A stretch of 64,000 bases of DNA, taken from assembly GCA_008933995.1 (NCBI GenBank), contig WARS01000015.1:868001-932000 (forward strand), read 5' to 3'. Positions 58,296 to 64,000 of this stretch are shown here, in pieces. The position numbers were made by a program, and so were the translations under genes. Under the pieces are notes generated by a model. That model was not told where the DNA came from, did no database searches, and worked only from the letters and a program-made list of their open reading frames with translations. Position 1 is the stretch's first letter; each line of letters opens with the position of its first letter. Source of the DNA: Datnioides undecimradiatus (lineage: Eukaryota > Chordata > Actinopteri > Lobotiformes > Datnioididae).

Positions 58296-60097
58296 TCAGC
58301 CACTGAGCATCTCTTGGGGTCAAAGTTGAAACCTGCTGTAAGCTCTCCAGTACCAGTGTCATGCTCCTGGACTGTGCGCGCCACACTTTGATCGATGAGA
58401 GGAAACTCGGTGCTTAAATAGGGGTTACCAGAGTTCTGGGGGGGGCACAGCAGGGTTAGAGGCAAACAACAACAAATCCTTCCGTTAATAGTTTTAGTGC
58501 CGACTCTGTGGTTAGAAATGAAAATAGATGCTGGAGGGCTGCTCCTGTTTTCCCAAAGACATTTCAAATGTTTTTCGAGTACTTTTTCATTTTAACAACA
58601 CGTTGCTATTCAGGCAAACCTCTAAACCACCTTTTCAATCTTACAGCACTGGATTATTTGTCATACTTAGATGATTAGTAATACGGCATACGTTTATTTG
58701 AGGCTGTGGTTTTTATCTGTTTACCCATATGTGTTAGTGTCTTGTAGCTGTCTGCTTTTGTGATTTGTCTTTCTCTGTATGTGACCAGACACTGAAGATG
58801 GAATCTTTATTTGAAGGCTTATCTGTCTCTTGAGACTGATATTGTCCTGCATTCTCTGTGGATGTGAAATGTACATTTCAGTACATCAGATCATGGCAGT
58901 GATGGCGGTGTCTCAGTGTTTCAAGATATGTGTGCTTTTGTGTCTGTGCAAAAGAACGGGAGACAGACAATGAGGAGAGATGGCATCAGTCATCAGATTT
59001 GTCTGCAGCTCCTTTGTCTTCTGCAGCTCAGTGGGTCAGTGGATAACTGTGTCTGTGTGTCTGTGTGCTCTGTACAATAGGCGTCAACATGCATCGTCAA
59101 ACTTTCGCGCAAAAACGCATGAAACCCGTGTCTATACGCAAAGACACGGCCAGGGATGCAGCCGGCCTCGTTCATGTGAAAATGCAGTGCATTCCCAGTC
59201 CATTCATAAAAAAGCTGCATAGACAGAGATTGAAAAAAGAACACATGCACACACATGCATGCAAGAAAGGGCTGCACACATCTGTCTTTTTAGTTTACTT
59301 ACTTAGTTTACCGTAGTTTCTTAAGGTTGAGGGACAAGCCAGAGGAGATATTTACTGTAGTTTATATCATATGAGGAACTTGATAATTGATATTTCAGCA
59401 AAGGAAAGATAAGACAAATTTCATTTAAGTACAAAAGAACCAATGTCAAAGCCAGGTGTGAATAATAATCCACCTAAATTTGATGTAAAAGTAACAGCAA
59501 TTATAAGCTCTATTTCAGCGTTTAGTTGTTTATAATACAGTTAAACTGGAGGACATAAAGTCTTCATGTTAGTCTCAAATGTAACTCATTTCATCCGTCA
59601 TTCTTTCTCTGTTATCACCAGTTTCCAGTGACGGGTGCATACAGAAGGAGTCATATTTGTTGATAACTACAGCAATATTTGATTTATATCTGCTTTCACC
59701 TACATTATAGTGTGTTATAAACACATTTTCCTTGATCACATGCAGCTTGGAAACACCAAAGTGTTTATGTAATTGTACAGACACTTTGCCATACAGCCAC
59801 ACAACACATGTTTAGATCTCTTGTAGCTTATCCAGTACTTTTTCTGTGGCGCTTGTCATCGGTTTCATCAGAGTCAACACCAACCTGTGTGTTTGGTCTG
59901 GTTCCCCTCCCCTTTATCTGGTATTATGGTGCTTGTGATAGGTGTTATTATCCCGCTGTATGCTGACAGCCTATCCCTTAACCCTCTTAGGAGCACACTA
60001 TGCCACGCTTGGCTGACTTGTTTGCGCTGATGTCAAGTTTTAGCGGTTAGCAGGCGGTTACCATATGCCACTGTGCTGCTGTCGCCCCCGATGTCAG

Positions 60098-60634
60098 TCA
60101 AACGAATGTCAACCTGAGCTCAGAACACAGTACGCCACGGCGCACACCCAGAAACACAGTGACACACAGCCATGCGTACACGCACACTCCCATACTGTAC
60201 ACACAGACGAATTTGCAACAGAGCGAACACACCGGAGTAAGAACAAAAGATTCAGGTGGTGTCTGGGGTGAGAGGACAGTTAGTTTGTCTCCAGGAGGAC
60301 CCTGACTGAAGGATGCAACAGCATCTGCAGCAGCTGTTGTAGCGAGACAAGTCACGCTTGTAAAACATGGATGTAACTCTGTGCGCGATTGACCGTGCGA
60401 TTGCTTGACCCATCCATCGATGAATCGCTGCACTTCACCGAGACCTTTTGACAACAGTGGCTCCTCAAGTCCACAGAGAAACTGTAATTGGTCACAGTGA
60501 ATGTATCTCAGTGTCTGCATAACTGAAGTTACACACTGGCCTCCCGCTCGTAAACGCTGCCAAACATGTTCATGGTGATGCACGACCAAGCCAGAGGTGC
60601 TGCTGCTGCTGGGCACTGACCCCGAGTCAGTCAT
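60098..60634 (-). other. 178-codon open frame, coding status doubtful
   Basis: This is one of the longest open frames in the window, reading MTDSGSVPSSSSTSGLVVHH near its start, then LGEVQRFIDGWVKQSHGQS in the middle, and ending in low-complexity cysteine/valine sequence from a CA/TG-rich region. The first two thirds do not come from simple repeats, so a retrocopy, exon or transposon remnant is possible. I recognise no domain, and no promoter or splice signal stands out. The start codon lies inside the left edge of the 60.6-kb hairpin. Confidence 0.15.
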
Positions 60635-60686
60635 CCACCACTGGGGGCACTGACTGACCCCGAGTCAGTGCCCCCAGTGGTGGATG
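60632..60686. repeat. Perfect 24-bp inverted repeat with 7-base loop
   Basis: Arms at 60632-60655 and 60663-60686 are exact reverse complements around the loop GACCCCG. The stem includes the word ACCACTGGGGGCACTGACT. Next to it, at about 60614-60631, part of the same sequence (CACTGACCCCGAGTCAGT) occurs once more, so the structure appears to have arisen by local duplication and inversion. Confidence 0.9.
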
Positions 60687-62804
60687 TCGGCCTGTTACAG
60701 TATATGACTAATAGATCAGCGTGTTTGTAATGAACATATCGCCAGGACATCCTTCTGACTTAACTGACTTTAACTTGTTTCTTAATATAACATGCATAAT
60801 GTACATAAGTGCATTTGATTTCTATCCATAAAGTGTTGGTTTGCTGTTCCTGTGGTTACTGTCACTGTCACATAAGGTGCATTTTCAGTTCTGCTCCAAG
60901 CTGAATGAGCACTATTGCCTATTAGCACCAGTAACTGATTGATGATTTAATTGTCATCTAAGTGGACGGACAACCCTACTATCATGTTTCAGGTTTTTAC
61001 TGAGATTCATGAAATAGACTAATAGAACAAAGATTTGCATAGAAAATGAAATATTTTCCTTTGCAGGCTCTGTTTAAAAACCTGTAAAGAAGTAATTCAG
61101 CCAACTAACGACTTCCGTAAATCAAGATTTATTCTAACTTTAACACTGTGTAGGACCAGAGTACATAAGATAAGTGCCAGCTGCTCCGGGATACAGCGGC
61201 TGCTTGCTGCTCCCAACTTGGCGAGAGAGAGATCTCGCTTCACTTGCAACTCCGGTGCATGTAACGCATAACATACATTTAGTTTTGGCATCGAGCCGGG
61301 AGAGCACACGTGAACACCACTTCCAGAGGCCACACAGGTGGGTCTGCAGTGCCACTAATGCAAGCAAGTGCAAACACAAACGCAGTTCACGTATGTTTGC
61401 GCGCGCATGAAAGCCCTCACAGTGACATAAAATGATATTCGCATGCTCGTATTTGTCCGTAAACCAAAACTACTTTATCCATCTCCAGTATGTTTTCATT
61501 TGTGGTTTTACGTCACCAGAGAAAAAGATAATAGTGTTTGTTTGAGCGTGTAGCTACTGAATATTACGCCCTTCACTTACCTGATGAAAGCGTACCTCCC
61601 CTGTCTTCCTCCCTCCCTCCCTCCCTCTCGTCTCCCCCTTCCTCTCTCTCCTGTCTGCATCCACCTTAAGATGTTGGTGGCTGTTTTCTCGTGTTAAGAG
61701 TTGTTGTGTTTTGCTCTGCGTTCTCAGAGGTATCTTGGCCCTGCAGCTCTCTGTTCATTTTGACCTTGTACAAACTCGCCCTTCCCTCTCGCTCCCGAGT
61801 TCGACTCCCTCTCTCATTCCTTCCTTCACTTCTAAGCTTTGTGTCCCCCGCTCATCTCTGAGGCTGCCACTGTGGCTGTTTTATCCAAAGGGTGGTGCAG
61901 TACTATTTGGAGTCACTGTCTCTTTGGCCTTTGACAGATCAGGGCGGCATTGTGTAACCACGGAGGATTGGTCTGTTTCTGCATTCAGCTTGGTGTCTTT
62001 CTGCATTTTTTTTCCCTCTGCCTCCTCTCGCTTCCTCTCTCTTTCCCCGCTCCTCTCGCCCCGTGTCTAAATTAAACATTAGTTAAACTGCTGAGCACCC
62101 GCTTCGATGGACAGCGATAAAGAAGTGACATTATAGTAACAGTAACATGACATGGTGCTGCACAACCCCAGGGAATAACAAGAGAGAAAGACGCCATAAT
62201 CCATTTTAATTTCACTGATATCATTGTATTGAGAGTGAGAGAGACTGAGCGAGATAGAGAGGCAGCGGCTGGCAGAGGCAGAGGGGAGGAGAGAGAGTGA
62301 AGCGAGAGGGAGAGAAGTGAGGTGTCTCAGACCAGAGACTGTGCTCTAGCTGACTGCAGTGTCTTGTGGTGACCTAGTTGCAACCTCTTTGAAGTCCACA
62401 GGCTGATCTCTCTCTATAGGCTGCAGAGCAGATCTGCTGCATACAGCTTTATTAGACTGGGATAGAAAAAGAGAGGGAGGTGAATCAAACGCTCGGGGTC
62501 CTGAACCTGCCCTAAACCTCCCTTGCCACAGATGGATGCGTGCATGTGTAGGCCGACATGTATGCACGTGCGCGTTAGCGGATGTGTTTGTGTATATGTG
62601 TGTGTCTCTTTGTACGGAGCAGGTATTCCTTTCGGAGCATGTAGCTGTAATGTCAGGCCAAACACAGCCTTTATCCTTTAGCCCACCACATTAGGAGACA
62701 GTGGTGCATTGTCAGGAGAGCTGACCTAGAATAGTCCAATCACTCCACATCCAGCCCCCTGTCTGCCCTCTCCTGTGATCACCATGCTGCCAATGCCGCA
62801 GTCT

Positions 62805-62810
<6 letters not shown>

Positions 62811-62836
<26 letters not shown>
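62811..62836. repeat. TG microsatellite
   Basis: Thirteen uninterrupted TG units. Confidence 0.95.
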
Positions 62837-64000
62837 ACCCAGTTCAGGGGCTGGTGTCGCCAGGCTTGCCCCTGGTGAGGGCATGCATGTTAGGGCACAA
62901 AACCTTTAGATGTGTGTGTTCTGTTCAAGCACAGCTGTAGGTTCCTTATATCATCTGCAGTATAAAAATCTAGAAAAGGGAACTGCGGTTCTCCATCTGT
63001 GTTTCCACACTTCCTGACTGGATTAGCAGCTTCTCAGTTTAACCCCCGCCCTTCTGTGTCCGTATATAACTGGCGGCCGCTGTCGTCTGTACATTTTAAT
63101 TAAGTTTGCTCACACTCACGATTAGAGTGTGCGCTTCAAGTTCAGCATGTGTCTAAGACTGGACCGAGCAAACACGCGCAAATGTGTGTTTGTGTGAGCG
63201 TACCGTTCACGGCAACACACACATGCACGCACACCGTATGACATGGCCGCTCAGTGAACTCTCTCAATTATCGGGAGCCTTTCTCCTGCACCCCTCCATC
63301 CCTCCATCTCTGCATCTTCCCACCTGCTCCCCATTGAGAGCCTGTGTGTGCAGACATACTCTGCTGGGGGCATGCTTAACCTTTTTCCTGCTGCACAACA
63401 CAAGAAGACACAGACACACATGCTGTTCTTCAAGTTGGGCTTCAATTAAAAAATCCACTTCACTTTTTTTCCCCCCTCTTTCTTTCTCCTTTTCCTCCTC
63501 TCACTCATTCCCTTCCTTCGCCTTCTTTTTGAAGTTAGCCCGGGGCCTCGCAGAGCCTCATCAACCCTTTGCCTTGGCTAGATTGCATACAGGTACCCTC
63601 TGTGGCTATTTCAAATGACTTAATTAGCTTCTGAGTGCAGCGGGTTGGTAGAAGCCTTCTCTCTCACTCTCTCTCTCCCCGTCTCCCCCCTCTCTCTCTC
63701 TTTCTCTGTCTTCAGAGAGAGGGAAAATGATTGAGCCCATGTGACACATTTAGTCCCTTGCCGTGTGGTTTCACTTTCTAGGTCATGCTCTGGCTGTGAA
63801 GCTGACTGCCTATTACCTCGTAGAATAAGACGACACACACCGAGACAGGCAGAGAGACAGTGTGACGTGTGTGCGTGCATCTGCGCGCACACACACACAC
63901 ACATACACACTCTTCCCCCCCCCATGCATGCACAAACACACAAGTCCCATTTTATGTTTTAGTTTGATTGTCACTCTGCGATCTTTAGCTTTAGGCTACA

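Larger units (their letters stand above)
50936..64000 (+). other. fam172a: Next fam172a intron, continuing past the window end
   Basis: At least 13 kb. It contains TG, CA, CT and GA microsatellites, several conserved-looking blocks and the 60.6-kb hairpin. I searched by eye for the expected following exon (GYGVIVLNPNEN-like) and did not find it. The purine-rich block at 53940-54240 is low complexity. Confidence 0.8.

Noticed and set aside
50936-64000. Search for the next fam172a exon
   Set aside because: No segment encodes the expected GYGVIVLNPNEN-like start with an acceptor in phase 0, so the exon is taken to lie outside the window.

Overview
The window is vertebrate nuclear DNA, almost certainly from a ray-finned (probably percomorph) fish. 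The clearest gene is the 5' part of fam172a (also called ARB2A). Five coding exons on the + strand join in phase into a 189-residue N-terminal segment that closely matches the vertebrate protein as I remember it. Very dense CA/TG and CT/GA microsatellites, compact introns, and interspersed-repeat sequences that I recognise from percomorph genomes support a teleost source. No bacterial genes, CRISPR arrays, rRNA genes or confident tRNA genes are present.

Layout. Bases 1 to about 26.9 kb are non-coding in appearance: microsatellites, old interspersed repeats, and blocks without simple repeats, rich in homeodomain or POU-type motifs, that look like conserved non-coding elements. Within this part, three exon-like segments (18113-18195, 22556-22768 and 26931-27114) have compatible reading phases and could be the 3' end of a + strand gene. 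The last is the best supported: it has a strong splice acceptor, an open frame, a stop, and a polyadenylation signal about 1 kb downstream. In mammals KIAA0825 lies just upstream of FAM172A in the same orientation, so that gene is the natural candidate, but I could not confirm it from sequence. From 28.2 to 30.8 kb the DNA is AT-rich and nearly free of microsatellites. A probable fam172a promoter lies at about 30.82-31.01 kb, with an RFX X-box-like palindrome next to an ETS-type site.

From 31.75 to 50.94 kb lie the five fam172a coding exons with introns of 0.63, 4.7, 11.7 and 1.5 kb. From 50.94 kb to the end is a further fam172a intron of at least 13 kb; the remaining exons, including most of the Arb2 alpha/beta-hydrolase-like domain, must lie beyond the window.

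Fam172a in mammals is a nuclear and ER-associated cofactor linked to AGO2 and CHD7 in co-transcriptional splicing. In vertebrates FAM172A neighbours the developmental regulator NR2F1, so intronic elements here may regulate that gene rather than the host gene; this is inference. The most notable points are a CFTR-like (TG)15-T8 tract at a fam172a splice acceptor, two in-frame start codons that would give products with and without a hydrophobic leader, the promoter X-box, a perfect 24-bp inverted repeat at 60.6 kb, and a DR1-type nuclear-receptor site in a conserved-looking intronic block.
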